From Prochilodus magdalenae (lineage: Eukaryota > Chordata > Actinopteri > Characiformes > Prochilodontidae): a DNA stretch of 64,000 nt. How positions within the stretch are numbered: the first letter of the stretch is position 1; every line of letters starts with the position of its first letter. Shown one piece after another: positions 23,517 to 36,286 of this stretch. The notes below the pieces were generated by a model that saw only the letters and a list, made by a program, of their open reading frames with translations, made no database searches and had not been told where the DNA came from. The position numbers and the translations under genes are program-made. The stretch covers positions 596,001 through 660,000 of the forward strand of contig JAMWET010005002.1 of the NCBI GenBank assembly GCA_024036415.1, in the 5' to 3' direction.

Positions 23517-26500
23517 TATTTTCTAAAACTCAAATGTGCCTGGAAGGACATTCGTTCATGCCGTTTTACAGATGCTCTTACCCAGAACCACTTGGAGTTG
23601 ATCATTTTACTGAGGTAGGCAGGAACTAGAGACTAGGCGTTGGTTTATTAAAGGATGCTTGTCAAACTGGGGGACTATACCCCAGTCAGTCTGTAGCATG
23701 GCAGGCAGAGCTGCTGCCCACTATCCTGTACCAAATGCTATTAACACAACAGTGGAATATATGCAGTAGGAACCATACACTTTAATGGTCATCTGTACAG
23801 TGTAATAGTTGATGATTAAATGTAGGTGAATTCAGCTGTGTATGGTTATATGCTCTGTGTGTGTATGTATTTGTGGGAGAGTGCATGTGTGCATTCAAGT
23901 GCACTCTCACTTAGCCTCTGGGTCTGTGCCTCCAAGTTCATTTCCTGCTCTCAGAGAAGAATAGAATTTATGTTTACCCAGCTAACCTGCAGTACTTAAG
24001 TCCTCCACCCACACACACTACACCCTCTCACACCAGGTCAGCATCAGGGCACAACTGCATGGCCCAGCATGGGTCATGCTAGGGGCGGGCTTATGGGTCT
24101 AAGCCCTGAATGTTTCCTGCACAATCCCAAATTCGGAAAATCTTAACTCTGACATTGTTCCCTTTAAGAATGAATGGGATGGAAAAGTACACATCCATCT
24201 ACTGTACTTCAGTTTTACCAACAGACACCATCTCACATAAACTGTATCAAGCCAGACCCCGGAGAACGAATTTAATGTTGGTCTGACCTGCGCTCATCTA
24301 TTGTCTTTTTTCCCCCCATCCCTCTTTTTTCCCCATAAAGTCCCATTCATTTTTGGCCCCACTCAAACCCTATCGCTTTCTTTAACCTATAGCAACTAAG
24401 CCGAGTGTACTTACTCAGGGCTGATCTCCAAGCTCTAATCCACACCCATGATGATCCACTCTCCTCTGGGTGTCATTTGTTCATCCCTTGTTCCTTCTAT
24501 AGACCACCATTTGTTTTCAGTAACACCTTAAGAACCGACAAGCTTAATCTGCACTTTGCTTTTTCTTCAGTTTTGACTAAAATGACTAAATGCCACACAG
24601 AGGACAGTGGATAGTCATGGCTGTGGATTAGAGCTTGGAGATCACATAGTAAAAACACGTAATATATAATACTAGTCGGGTAGTGTACAAAGCGGTGTAA
24701 ACTACATGTGTGTTAAAACCACCGTTTCGGTTGATGTTCCAGTTGAGTGAATGGATAGTAGATATAAAGCTACATTTAATTTAGATGGCATCAAGAGTTT
24801 ACTGCCCATTTGTTAATTACATTAACTGTTTTGGAAGCATTTCCAGCTCTAGCAGTCTCAGAGAGGGACAAACACCCTGGTGGAGCTTTCATGTTGAGCT
24901 TTGAGTTTGCTTTATTCATCCTCAAAACTGGATTTTATGGATACACTTGACGTGATTTGTCTCGCAGTGGTGCTGATGCTCCACGTTTCTGCTTTTGGCA
25001 AGTACCACAGACTCTGAACATGAGAACCACTCCTTTGAACTGGGAAGAGCCAGAAAAATGCACAGTCCTCAGCTCATTTTTAAACACTCTATTATTGTTG
25101 CCAGCCTTTTTTGATAAGCCACGTTATTGCTTCACTACTCAGACCAGAAAAAATCTACATGAATACATCAAATATGGTTTGTTTTCTGGCCTGATACTTA
25201 GCTCTGTTGTCTCTGTTCCCATGGGCTGCCTTGGATCAAGTCACTTGCATAGACGAGTCAGATTTTTTAACTTTATCAGAATCCTTGTGCTCAGTTCTGC
25301 TTGCTGATATACTGTGCTGAGTCAACGTCAGCACCACGGTTTGCCAGTTGACAAGGCCTGGATTAGAGGGATACCTCAATCTGATCTTAATCTGTCATAT
25401 CTGCAGAATATTACTGCATGTATTGCAGTTAGAACAGACCAGAAAATTCATTGATTAGAAGCAGCTACGTGCCACAGTAGGTTTTACAACCTTTCACAGA
25501 TCATTGTCCATGATAATCCATCCCAAGTTACAGGTGCAGCAGGTAGAGATTAGGTAAAAAACACTGCTGCCTTCCTTGAACAGTCAAGATATTGTATGGA
25601 ACTAATATCTGGGTTCAGTGCAATAGAGCATAGGCATGTTGTTTTGGGCTGCCTGGCAAAGTTTCATAGGAAGATAATGGCACAGGCTGACCTCACCCAG
25701 ACAGAGGGGAGGAAGTGGGGTACCTCTATATCACACAGACGCTGCAGACATGGCAAGCATTGTGATTTATCTCCTTAGTCTGTGGTATCCTGGACCACGC
25801 TTGCCTCCTGTCAGATATGAATTACTTATGATAAGAGAGCGGATGTCCAGCTGTACCTGCTCAAGGAGAAACTCCAGCCTACGGCCCTGCTTTAGGCTCC
25901 GCGTTCTTACTGCGTCTGAGAGAGAGCAGCCAGCCAGCATGATAAATGGGCTTTAAGGGAGCCTCACACTAGATATGAAAGCACCATTCATTTAAATATA
26001 GGTGGAGGGGGGACTACATCATGTAAACAGTGAGTCACTTGCATTGTTTTCCATTAAATTGAATGCACTCTTATTGTTGTTATTATTATTATTATTATTC
26101 AGAGTGAGCCAAGAAACACACACACACACACAAGCATAGGCACAAAGTTGTGTGGGTCTAAAAGTTTCATAACTGTGTGTGGGGAAGCATAGAGGATGTG
26201 CCAAGAATATCATATCCTGATATTAGCTGGTATAAGACGACACACTATGAATAACAAATAGCGTCTGGATGCTGCGTGTAGCCAGTGGAAAGTAGCAGTG
26301 GCTGGCCATCAGCTGTAATAACTACATTTGGTGAATTTAGTGAATCAATTTGGAGATTTTAATTCCAATAATCTCTCTCCACAGTTAGACCTACAACAAA
26401 CAACTTGACTACTCGTTGTTGTGACGTATTCATTTAATGTTCTGAATATTTACTTGTTCTTGTTTTCTTTCTGGTCCCCATAAACTTTACTTTTGTGGTC

Positions 26501-27135
26501 AAGACATTGATGTTTTAAAAAGTTCCCCTACTTGCCATACGTTCAGTGCTGAGTGGACCATGATATAATGATATAAGCATGCTCGGTAGGACCAATCAGT
26601 GGGTAGAGTAAATTGGAAGTCGGTGCTGGATGTTTTGTGTTGTTAGAAGTTTGAGAAGCCAAATTTGAACAAATTAAGGATCATACTTATTATCTAATAC
26701 CAAGAACACAAGAAGTGTAAGTGAGGGTGAATCCTTGCCGTCAGAGAAGCCAAAACATGAAGAAGCAAAAAGAAATCAGAACAGACACTGAGGCAACAGC
26801 AAAAACCTGTCCGCTATCATAGTTTGTCATGGAAGGGGTTCGGTTGGTTGACTCACTGCTAGAGGATACACACTGCTCCTTGCAGCTACATGCACTGATA
26901 TCACTGACGACTGATAATTTCCCTTTTTTGAGCCCAAAACAAACTTCTGGGAAAAACTCCCAGCATTTTTCATATGTGTCGTCACTAACCATTGTTTTCC
27001 TTTGTATGAGGACACGTCCAGAGATAAAGATAACAGATTTCCCTGTTTCCTCAACATAAGCAGCTTGGGATTGCTCGATATAACCTCACAATGCCAATTT
27101 ACTCACTCATTATTCTTGCCCTCCTCCTTTTACAG

Positions 27136-27321
27136 CCCATGCGTCCCCTGAAGGCCGCGGCCACCACCTCTAAGCCTGTCCTGACCATGGAGCAGATTGA
27201 GACTATCTTCTTCAAGATTCAGGACATCTGCGAGATCCATAAACAGTTCTATGATGCCCTCTTCCCCAACATCCAGCAGTGGGACGACAAGGTCACTGTG
27301 GGGCATCTGTTCCAGAAGCTG
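27136..27321 (+). CDS. abr: abr exon: DH domain, conserved region 2 part
   Basis: Sixty-two codons, phase 0 at both ends. The acceptor is TTTTACAG and the donor CTG|GTGAGC. The peptide begins [20 protein letters not shown] and ends TVGHLFQKL. It covers the DH helices after conserved region 1, including [20 protein letters not shown], where a helix pair supports GTPase binding (family knowledge). The residues [12 protein letters not shown] match ABR better than BCR. Base composition is GC-richer than the introns, as usual for fish coding exons. Confidence 0.97.
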
Positions 27322-29765
27322 GTGAGCTAACCTGTGAATGCTTCATCTCTAAACACTTGACTTTGCTAATCATCAGTGAGAGCTTGTAAACTAGTAAAAC
27401 TAATCCGGCCAAAGTCAGTTAATATTAGTGTCTGCTGATTCTATGTCCAGTCAAATACTTGTGTTTATGTCAGCATTGGGTTCACTATTAGCATTAATGG
27501 CACCTGCCGTATCTACCTGTTGGTGATAGCCAGCCAGCTAGCATACCTACAATCAAATTATTGACACTGCAGATATTCAGCTGTGTGGCTGTTAAAATAC
27601 AGTATATTGACGTCAGATGGTGAACAGTCTTGTTTGGGAGTTTGTTAAAGATGGATTATGCAAGAATTCAAATTTTACGTGACCCCTACAGTTGTGGAGT
27701 GTGGAGTAGTGTTGTGCCACAGTCAAATACAAATGACTCTCTGAGGCTCCTCCCCTATGGACAGCTCCACACAAGCATTTGTTAATGAGTTGAAGGTCAC
27801 AGAATCCAACCACATTGTGCGCATGCGTGCAGATATATGGATGCCGCAGATTAGGGCTGAAACCAATTTTATGTCAAAATCGCAATTTAGAAGGGTGCAA
27901 TATTCAAATTCACAAGAGCTGCTGTTTTAATTACAGGCCACGTTATTAAACCTGTGTCTTATATGGAGAACGCTAACATAATATTGGAGCTTGTAAACTG
28001 CCTGTAGATGAGTCAGACCAACCAGACACCAACCAGACACAGCTAACAACTAAAAGATAGGATATGCTGTGACATCACAACCACAGCTAACTGGGAAAGG
28101 GGATGCCCTGGTTCTACAGGCCTGGACTTCAGTCCCCAGAAAGTAATTGCAATTTAAATCGCAGTCGCAATACTCATCAGATACTGTATATCAGAATTAG
28201 ATATTCTTCTCAAATCGTTCTGCCCTACTATGGATTATGCTCACGACTTTGTGTTCCTCTAATGACCAAAATCGCAATTTTGATCAGTACCATCCATATG
28301 CCTGTATGATGCTTGTGCAGACAAAGAGTCAGGTTCTGCTGGGGGAACAGTATTCAGCAGAACACCAGCAAGGAGAAGGAATCATGTCAGCCTACAGGGT
28401 TGGGTAGTATTACAGGAATGTGTTTGGGTGTTTAGGCAGAGAAGTTTTAAGTCCAGATTGCCTGTTTTTGGCAAACTTCATTGTCTGTGGCCCAAATAAT
28501 TAGGTTTACTTGGAATTAAAAAGAATGTCGCGCAGATATGATCAGTAGTTTGGAAGTTGTTGTGACTGCTGGAATTGGAGGCACCGCTACTTGAAAGTTA
28601 ATTAGCATTTTTAAAGCAGTGGGATTTTTTTAATCAGTTGGAGTAATTACTCCTGCTGTGAGTAGCATGATTAATGTGTGGGTGTGTGTGTGCGTGTGTG
28701 GTGCTGATAAAGTTTCAGGGCTGCATGGGTCTGTGTGGGTCTCTCGAGATGAGAGAGAAAGGCTTTTAATAGAAGTCAGTGGGCAGGTACCTCAGGTGTT
28801 TTGAGTCAGCGTGTTTTCTGTTCTTTTCCAGGCACACACACACGGTTCAGTGTGTCCGTCTGTCTGTCTGCGTCTGTGTTAGGGTTTTAACTCCCAGTCC
28901 TCCGTATGGCACATACCTGGACAGACACCTATTAGTCTGCTTTTCGGGATGAACTAATTAAAATGTTCACTCAGAAAGAATATCATTTGTGTCATTGACT
29001 CACAGCCGCGTCAAAAGACATGCCTTGCATTTTAATGGTTTGCCAAGGTCATGTGACATCGTGACTTGGCCTAACGGCTAACTGCAGGTCAGCCCTCTAA
29101 ATGCTAGTCAATTAGTAAACTCCCATCTCCCATGAAGAGAGGACAGGAGCTCCTGAGATTCAGAGAGAGCGAAGGGGGACCCTTTTTCACACAGCCACAA
29201 GCTGCAGCTTTACTGATGGTGATTCTTTTAGTGAGAAACAGAGACAGAGTGACAAGGACATACTGTAATTCAGAGCCTCATTCATTTTTCAGCATGTTCC
29301 TCCTTTCATATTCCATTCAAACACTGATGTCGAGTCTGAGCTCAGACTGAGACCTGGACACATCAAATCAGAGTCAAATGGCTGACACAAGATGAGGAGA
29401 GAGGGGAGTCTTTATTGGTCAGGACCACCACAGAGCAGGTGTTTTGTGGGTGGTGGATCATTCTTAGCAGAGCAGTGACACTGACGTGGTGGTGTGTGAC
29501 GTATGTCGGTGTGGGTGGTGTGGTGGTGTGAGGGGATTGCTGTTTATTTTGTAATGATGTTGAAGGGTTTGTTCAGGAGGTCTATGTTTAACGTGTTGAG
29601 ATGTTTGGTAAACAGTAGTGTCAGTTGTGCAGGCAGATGGTGATGTACAGACCCCCTCCAGCTCTCAAACTCAGCACGACCGTGAAATACAGGAGCAGAA
29701 TAAAGAGCAGAAGGGAATGAGGGATGGCTTCTCTAAACAGGAGGACAAGTTGAGGATGACTGATT

Positions 29766-29993
29766 CTCTCTCTCTCTCTCTTTTACTGTTTCTTTCTCTC
29801 TGTGTCCATCTCTCTCTCTCTCTCTGCCTCTCTCTCTCGCTCTCTCACTCTCTCACTCTCATCATCATCTGTGTCCTTCTCTTACTTTCTGTCTCTGTCT
29901 TGCTCTCTCTCCCTCTCTCCCCCCCCTCTATCTCCCTTTCTCTCTTTCTATCTCTCCCTCTCTCTCTTCCTTTCTGTCTCCCTCTGTGTCCCA

Positions 29994-30032
<39 letters not shown>

Positions 30033-30226
30033 CCTCTCTCTCTCTCTCTCTCTCTCTTCCTTTCTGTCTCCCTCTGTGTCCCACTCTGTCTCTCTCTCTC
30101 TCACTGTCCCTCTCTCTCTCTTTTTCTCTTGCTCTCTGTAGCTTTCTCTTTTCCTTTCTCCCTCCCTCTATTACTTTCTCTTGATATTTTTTATTCTCTT
30201 TTTCTTTCATGTTTTCTCAAACTTTA

Positions 30227-30266
<40 letters not shown>

Positions 30267-30286
30267 TCCCTCCCTCCCCCTCCCTC

Positions 30287-30325
<39 letters not shown>

Positions 30326-30350
30326 TTCTCTCTCTCTTCTTCTCTCTCCC
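29766..30350. repeat. Long (CT)n-rich pyrimidine tract
   Basis: Almost pure C/T on the + strand for about 585 bp. A segment near 29960-30010 is duplicated at 30048-30100 (both contain TTCCTTTCTGTCTCCCTCTG). Frames of Ser/Leu repeats, or Arg/Glu on the other strand, are artefacts. Confidence 0.95.
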
Positions 30351-32152
30351 CCTATTATTACTTACTCAGTCACACCTCTGTGTGTGTGTGCGCGTGTGTG
30401 TGTGCGCGTGTGCGTCAGTAGGTGAGAGGACGCAGGGTTGCTAGGTGATAGTATAGATGGGGGTCTGTCAGGCCACAGACTCAACCACAGGGGACAACAT
30501 AACCCGCACACCGTCCGTTTCTACACACCACCTCAGCATCAGTCACAGCATGATTTGCATACTAACACGGCCTGTCAGACATCTGGGCACAGACAGAGCC
30601 TGCCTTCTTCACCTAGCGTCAGGATTATATACAGACCGGGATTATCCACGTACAGATTCAGCTGTAGTGAACACGGTAAATCTGATTGATCGATGCGCTT
30701 CAGGAGGAGGTCTGAGCTGTACTTTAGCCCAGCTTTGTAAAGTGTAAATGCATCCCACTCTCCAAGCCACAGTCGTCAACCAAAACCCCTCCTGGTGCTG
30801 TGATGGTGTTTCTAAGGTAAACATACACCCACTAGACTTCTCCCACTAAACAGAGACGTCACTGCTCCTTCAGTTGAGCCCTAGCTGTGAGTTAGATTGA
30901 GCCTGCAGCAGCCGCCAAAGCTGCAGATATGCTTCCCTTTGTCATTATTCACTTTTGCTACAGTAAATTCATGTTCATGACTGTAATTGCTAATGCAAGA
31001 GGCTAGCTAAATATATATATCTCTACCCTGCTGCTGTAACAAAATGAATCACTGAATGCAGCATTATGACTCTTATAAATGGCAGCCATCTGTAAATAGA
31101 ACAGTGAAAACATAGAGCATCTCGGGCAGTTAAGTGCCAATTATCTGATCATGATACAATCCAGATACATGCTGCATGAATGGCCCAGGGTCTTGTTTCC
31201 TAAATACGGCTCTGAAGACGGCTCGTATATCATCAATGCATTTTTAAGCATGCCTCCAAATATGCCTCTAAGTATGCCGATGAAAACACCTTTGGAGCAT
31301 TTGGCTCAGATTTATGCTCATCAATATTTAATATTGATCTCTGTGAATAAAACAAGGCCAGTTAATTGAATGAATCCGTCTTATTAGAGCACTTGTGACA
31401 GACCTAAACGAAACCTACAAATTATTTCCCCACCTAAAAGTAGCAAACATTAAAAATGCCCCCCACCCCAAACCTTTTAATGGGAGGTTCTAGGTGCACG
31501 TTATGGACCAATGCCTTAGCCTTATGCTCCTCACTCTGCCCCATCTGTATGCAGAGGGCTAATCGCTGCAGCCTTGAATCAGACCCACTAAGAGCCGAGA
31601 GGAGAGATGCTGCTTAGCGATGGAGGAGGAGATAGAGCAAGAGAGATGTGACTCCTCAGGGGAGCGAAGGAATGAGAAGAAAGAATAGAAAAGGGCAGGA
31701 AAAAAAAAGAGTTGGAAGCGGAAGAGAATACGCCTACCAGTGTTTGGGTCAGCGGTCCACTCACTGCTGTTGCATCATCAGGCATAGGGCACAGACTTGC
31801 ACCCAGCAGGACCAGCAAGTTTTTATTTATTTCTTTATTTTATTTTTTATTTATTTTAGCATCACTGCAGTCCACCCACTGCTTAGCACTGCTCCTGAGT
31901 CAGATCTCTCGGGCAGTCCGACTTCGTGAGGCCGTGGTTGCTGTTCTCTGTGCAGCCTCTGCGGGCCACTGAAGTAATAGATCCTCGGCTAGATGTTAAA
32001 GGTGTGATTGTTTTAATACAGGAAAACAAAACATGTTTGTCGTCTTTACAGAGATCACTGTAAATGATCAGAATTATTTATTTGACCTTCCCTCCAGCAA
32101 AGTCACCAGGTGGAAAGATAAACAGTGTGTGATCACATGTAATAAAGGCTTT

Positions 32153-32229
32153 ATAATTTAATTTAATTTAATTTAATTTAATTTAATTTAATTTAATTTA
32201 ATTTAATTTAATTTAATTTAATTTAATTT
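32153..32229. repeat. (AATTT)n pentanucleotide microsatellite
   Basis: About fifteen perfect TTTAA/ATTTA units with no interruption, which suggests recent expansion. Confidence 0.97.
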
Positions 32230-33011
32230 CCTGTATTATTGTTAAACACTTTAAGCTTACTATAATTGTTTTTGTTTTTGTTGTTGGTGTTAGTTATTTA
32301 TCATTTATTAGGATTGATAGTTCTCTATTAAGCACTATCTAGTATATCCTGTCAAATGCATCCTGTATGAGGTTATATTACTGTGTGTGTTCTTATATGT
32401 GACACTCAGTAAGCAAACTCCCAGCATGGCAGTAACTGCACGTCAGTCCTTTTCTCAGTGGAACCTTTTTTAATAGCTGTTTTTGAGCCAGAGCATTACA
32501 ATGACGGAGTCACAGCAACAGCACTCAAGCGTTAGTCTGGAACTACTGACAATTTGAAGGGTCAGACCAGGAAAATGCATTTGGGGCATGAATGCCTTTT
32601 TTACAGTAGCCACAAAATGCAGTTTCTGTCTGTTTTGGGATGTGGTGCAGTTTCTGTATTAGGCTTTCTGTTCTATAATGTTGATGGAATATATTTGGAT
32701 GGATATCTAAATGACATACAAAACCAGAAGCAATAGATTTTTTTAAATGAAATTATTATCGTATTATTTAAAATGTCTGCCAGGAAATGGCTGCCCAGGA
32801 GGATTCAGAAAAGGGTACATTACTGGCAGCGTTGGCTTTATTTAACTTTGACATCACTGCAGGAAATGTTATTTTGAAGCCTTAATATTTATTCATGTTT
32901 TTGTTGCTTGAATTTTTGATAAGTGATTATACAGAAGGACGTGCTTTTATATATACTTATCTCTCTCTCTCTCTCTCTCCCTCTCTCTATCTATCTCACT
33001 CTCTCTCTCAG

Positions 33012-33119
33012 GCCAGCCAGCTTGGTGTTTACAAAGCCTTTGTTGACAACTACAAAATGGCCCTGGAGACAGTCGAGAAATGCAGCCAGGCCAACACCCA
33101 GTTCCAGAAGATCTCTGAG
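33012..33119 (+). CDS. abr: abr exon: middle of the DH domain
   Basis: Thirty-six codons in phase 0, from [20 protein letters not shown] to NTQFQKISE. This is one of the best conserved segments between ABR and BCR. KMALE and NTQFQKISE favour ABR. The acceptor's polypyrimidine tract is itself a CT/CTAT microsatellite (32960-33010) that abuts the AG. The donor is GAG|GTGCGA, a weaker match than its neighbours, and is followed after 7 bp by a CA run of about 65 bp (33127-33193). Splicing of this exon could therefore depend on repeat-binding proteins (inference). Confidence 0.96.
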
Positions 33120-33138
33120 GTGCGATCACACACACACT

Positions 33139-33211
<73 letters not shown>

Positions 33212-33954
33212 GGAGATTTACAAGATGTCTTTGAACTGATGTATATTGGCGTGTGCTTGGAAATACTAGAACAGCCTCTGTCTTGTTCACATATGGAAAC
33301 TAAACTGCTACAACAGGCAGTTTTTAGTTAACCGATGTCATAAAAATGAGCCGCATTCTTATAAGTTGAGTGTTAAAGCACTGCTTTTTGAATTAATTAC
33401 ATTACAGGGCAGCTAATCAGAATAGGCTCATTTACATATACTGCTCTTATAAGCACAGTCATAAGAGGAGCCTAATTCTAATGGGTAGAAACCCAGCGAG
33501 AAATGATCTGCTCCACAAACGATCTGAGATTATGCTGTCTAGTGTCCCATTAATGTTTTCTTTTGGTTCCCTGAATGTTCTTCCTGAAGGTAGGAGAACC
33601 TTCGATGTCCGAATATTGCGCTGAGAATGTTTTTCTTTGGTTATCATATTATTGGTGACGTAATCTGTGGCCCTGACCACATCCTCAAGACATCATCTAA
33701 CGTTGCAGTTAAAATGTCTTACTTAACATGTAAACTCATAGGGACGTTATCTGAGATTATAAACATCTTTAAAACATTCTTTAAACATTAAACTGAATTG
33801 TCCTGTTTTCCTTAAAACGTAACTAGAACTTAGTAGCTTTAACTTTAGCCAAAGTTTAGTTAGCCATAGCTATTTGTGAAGGAATGGGTCGCTCTCAGAT
33901 GGTCAGTGAATTCCATTGTGGTACCAGTCGTGACATTCCTCACTGCTAAATATT

Positions 33955-34620
33955 CCACAGCCTAACTGTGAGTGGAATTATAACAAAGTGGAATGAGAGT
34001 AAAATGACAGAGAAGGGTCGGTGGATGCTGAGGCGCATAGTGCTCAGAGGTCGCCAACTTTCTGTAGAGTCAATCGCTACAGACCTCCAAACCTCATGTG
34101 GCCTTCGGATTAGCTCAAGAGCAGTGCGAGCAGCACTGGAGTGGAGATGTACTCTGGAGTGATGAATCACGGTTCTCCCTCTGGCAATCCGATGGATTTG
34201 TCTGAATTTGCCGGTTGCCAGAAGAACGGTACTTGTCTGACTGCATTGTGCCGAGTGTAACGTTTGGTGGAGGGGGTTTATGATGTGGGGTTGTTTTTCA
34301 GGAGTTGGGCTCATCCAGTGAAAGGAACTCTTAATGATTCAGCGAGAAGCAAAGAGATTTTGGACAATTTCATGCTCCCAACTTTGTGGGAACATGTTGG
34401 GGATGGCCCCTTCCTGTTCCAACATGACTGCTTACCAGCGTACAACATCAGTGTCTGACCTCACAAAAAGAATGGTCACACATTCCCATAAACACATTCC
34501 TAAACCGTGTGGAAAGCCCTCAAAGAAGAGTTGAAGCTGTCCTAGCTGCAAAAGATGGATCCACAGCATATTAAACCCTGTGGAGTAGGAATAGGATGTG
34601 ACTCACTTTTTTATGATACT
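33955..34620 (+). mobile_element. Tc1-like transposon remnant (family B)
   Basis: The + strand carries transposase pieces in order. First, a helix-turn-helix region around LRRIVLRGRQLSVESIATDL (34028-34090). Then WSDESRFSLWQSDG with the first catalytic Asp (near 34155), then a FGGGGFMMWGCFSGVG-like glycine-rich stretch (near 34263) and FLFQHDC with the second catalytic Asp (near 34415). The terminal helix region follows near 34500. Large internal deletions and several stops leave it inactive. The ends are not clear. Confidence 0.85.
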
Positions 34621-35100
34621 CCACCTGCGATTCAGTATTCTTACAGTGTTTTGAATGAAGAAAAGTTGATTCAATCTGCCATTGGAGAGAGGTGCTGATT
34701 GGTTATGACCAAATCAGATCAAATCCAAGTATTGTTGATTATTATGCATTAGATGGCATAATTAATGGACTGTCCATTTTCCACAACTCATCGTCACATC
34801 TCCACACTATGCAGTGCCATGGTTTTGCATTGTGAAAGCGCAATCCCATGATGCATTGTTACACCCCTACTGTTTATTGTACCTGTATGGAAAAGCATCC
34901 ATCCTCCTCTTATTAACTGATAGTCCCACTGGACTAAAGGTCCACATGCAGAAATGCTTAGCAAGCAAAGTAGAAGATTTGCTGTGACCTTTCCACTGAC
35001 CCAAAACATCCCTCTCATCATCCCTGCTTTTATTCAGGGACACGTTCACCCAGCCCTCAAACATAAGAGCACTTCTGAATGCAGCTATAGACTGCAATAT

Positions 35101-35105
<5 letters not shown>

Positions 35106-35139
<34 letters not shown>

Positions 35140-35203
35140 GAGAGAGACAGAGAGAGAGATACTGAGATAGAGATATACAGAGAGGGAGAGGGAGAGGGGG
35201 AGT
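35106..35203. repeat. (GA)n-rich microsatellite
   Basis: GAGAGA with ACAGAG and ATAGAG variants, about 100 bp. Confidence 0.95.
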
Positions 35204-35382
35204 GAAATGTATGGTGTAATGATTTGAATTCGTTCAGTAGCCCGATGGTGCCGGTGAAGGCTTGAAACCTGACGGTTGTCAGGACTCCTTGGGCTTGAGC
35301 CGTGTAGACCTCTAGTAAACCTGTTGACCTATTAAACTCATTGATTTTCTGATTTCTCTTTGTTCTTTTTGTTGTTACACAG

Positions 35383-35443
35383 AATGTTAAAGTTAAAGGA
35401 CCTAAAGACTCCAAAGACTGCACCACTACTGTCACCATGGAGG
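35383..35443 (+). CDS. abr: abr exon: DH linker ending VTMEA
   Basis: A short exon of 61 bp that enters in phase 0 and leaves in phase 1, with donor GAGG|GTAAGT. The peptide is NVKVKGPKDSKDCTTTVTME, with the next Ala split across the junction to 46271. KVKGPKDSKD is diagnostic of ABR, because BCR is quite different in this charged loop. Its downstream junction is shared with the MEILL alternative exon, which also ends in phase 1. A GT run begins about 35 bp after the donor. Confidence 0.95.
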
Positions 35444-35474
35444 GTAAGTCTGCTCCCACCCTTTCTGTGTGCAC

Positions 35475-35477
<3 letters not shown>

Positions 35478-35560
<83 letters not shown>

Positions 35561-35573
35561 GTGTGTGTGTGTT
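35478..35573. repeat. (GT)n microsatellite close to a donor site
   Basis: About 95 bp of GT with a few GTAT variants, starting about 35 bp downstream of the 35443 exon. Confidence 0.97.
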
Positions 35574-35765
35574 TTGCTGTACATTAATAGGGAGAGATGT
35601 TGCGCTGTAGATAATTGGTGGCTCTTTAAGAATGAGCTCAGTTCCGCAGCTCTCTTATTGTGTATGCAGCATCCACAGTCAGCATGCTGATTGAGTGTGT
35701 GTGTGTGTGTGTGTGGGAGCATGTGCTTGCTCATTCTGGGTGTCTTGGTGTGCAGGGGGTAGACT

Positions 35766-35800
35766 CAGAAGTGTTCGCTCTCTTTCTCGCTCACCGGCTT

Positions 35801-35836
<36 letters not shown>

Positions 35837-36058
35837 GTGCTCTCCTCTCTCTTTCTCGCTCTTTCTCGCTCTTTCTCTCTCTCTCAGAGAAAGAGAACCA
35901 GAGCTGTAAGAGAGTAAGAGAAAGCCACACTGCTTGAGTATGTAAGAGAGAGACAGATGAAAGCGAAAGAGAGATGAGACAAAGAGAGAAAGGTAGTTAG
36001 AAAGAGAGTTAGGAAGAGAGAGAAAAAGAGAGAGCGAGAGAGTGAAAGGGGGGAACAA

Positions 36059-36095
<37 letters not shown>

Positions 36096-36285
36096 CTGAG
36101 AGACAGAGTAGCAACAGAGTAAGAGGAATGACCAAAGGATAGAGAGAAGGAGAACTAGAACAGTAAGAGAGAGACTGGGAGGAGATTGTGTGAGAGAGAG
36201 CGAGAGAGCACAGAACGAGACAGAGCAGTAGCAGAGGAAGCTGGATGACCGAGTGATAGATAGAGAGAAAGAGAGAAAGGGAACT
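35766..36285. repeat. Pyrimidine tract joined to purine tract (imperfect inverted repeat)
   Basis: Bases 35766-35885 are CT-rich, and then the strand bias flips. Bases 35884-36285 are GA-rich, with a pure GA run at 36060-36091. The junction CTCTCTCAGAGAAAGAG is itself palindromic. The purine half runs up to the start codon at 36287, so it probably includes the 5' UTR of the MEILL transcript (inference). Confidence 0.9.
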
Positions 36286-36286
36286 G

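Larger units (their letters stand above)
19785..27135 (+). other. abr: abr intron within the DH domain
   Basis: Contains a Tc1-like remnant, an AT array, a degenerate minisatellite and a family A Tc1 copy in its first half. From 23520 to 27130 I see no exon or clear element apart from short runs such as the TTA run at 26076-26099 and a CA run at 26116-26131. Confidence 0.9.
27322..33011 (+). other. abr: abr intron
   Basis: Holds the 600-bp pyrimidine tract and the AATTT array listed below. The stretches 27322-29750 and 30430-32150 appear to be unique sequence without recognisable genes. TG runs occur near 28677-28700 and 30378-30416. Confidence 0.9.
33120..35382 (+). other. abr: abr intron
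   Basis: Contains the CA-TA run right after the donor (33127-33211), a Tc1-like relic (33955-34620) and a GA-rich tract (35106-35203). The rest (33215-33950 and 34620-35100) shows nothing recognisable. Confidence 0.9.

Noticed and set aside
29618..30425. Open frames of 188 and 207 codons rich in Ser-Leu
   Set aside because: Translation of a CT repeat tract. Frames stay open because CT units lack stops.
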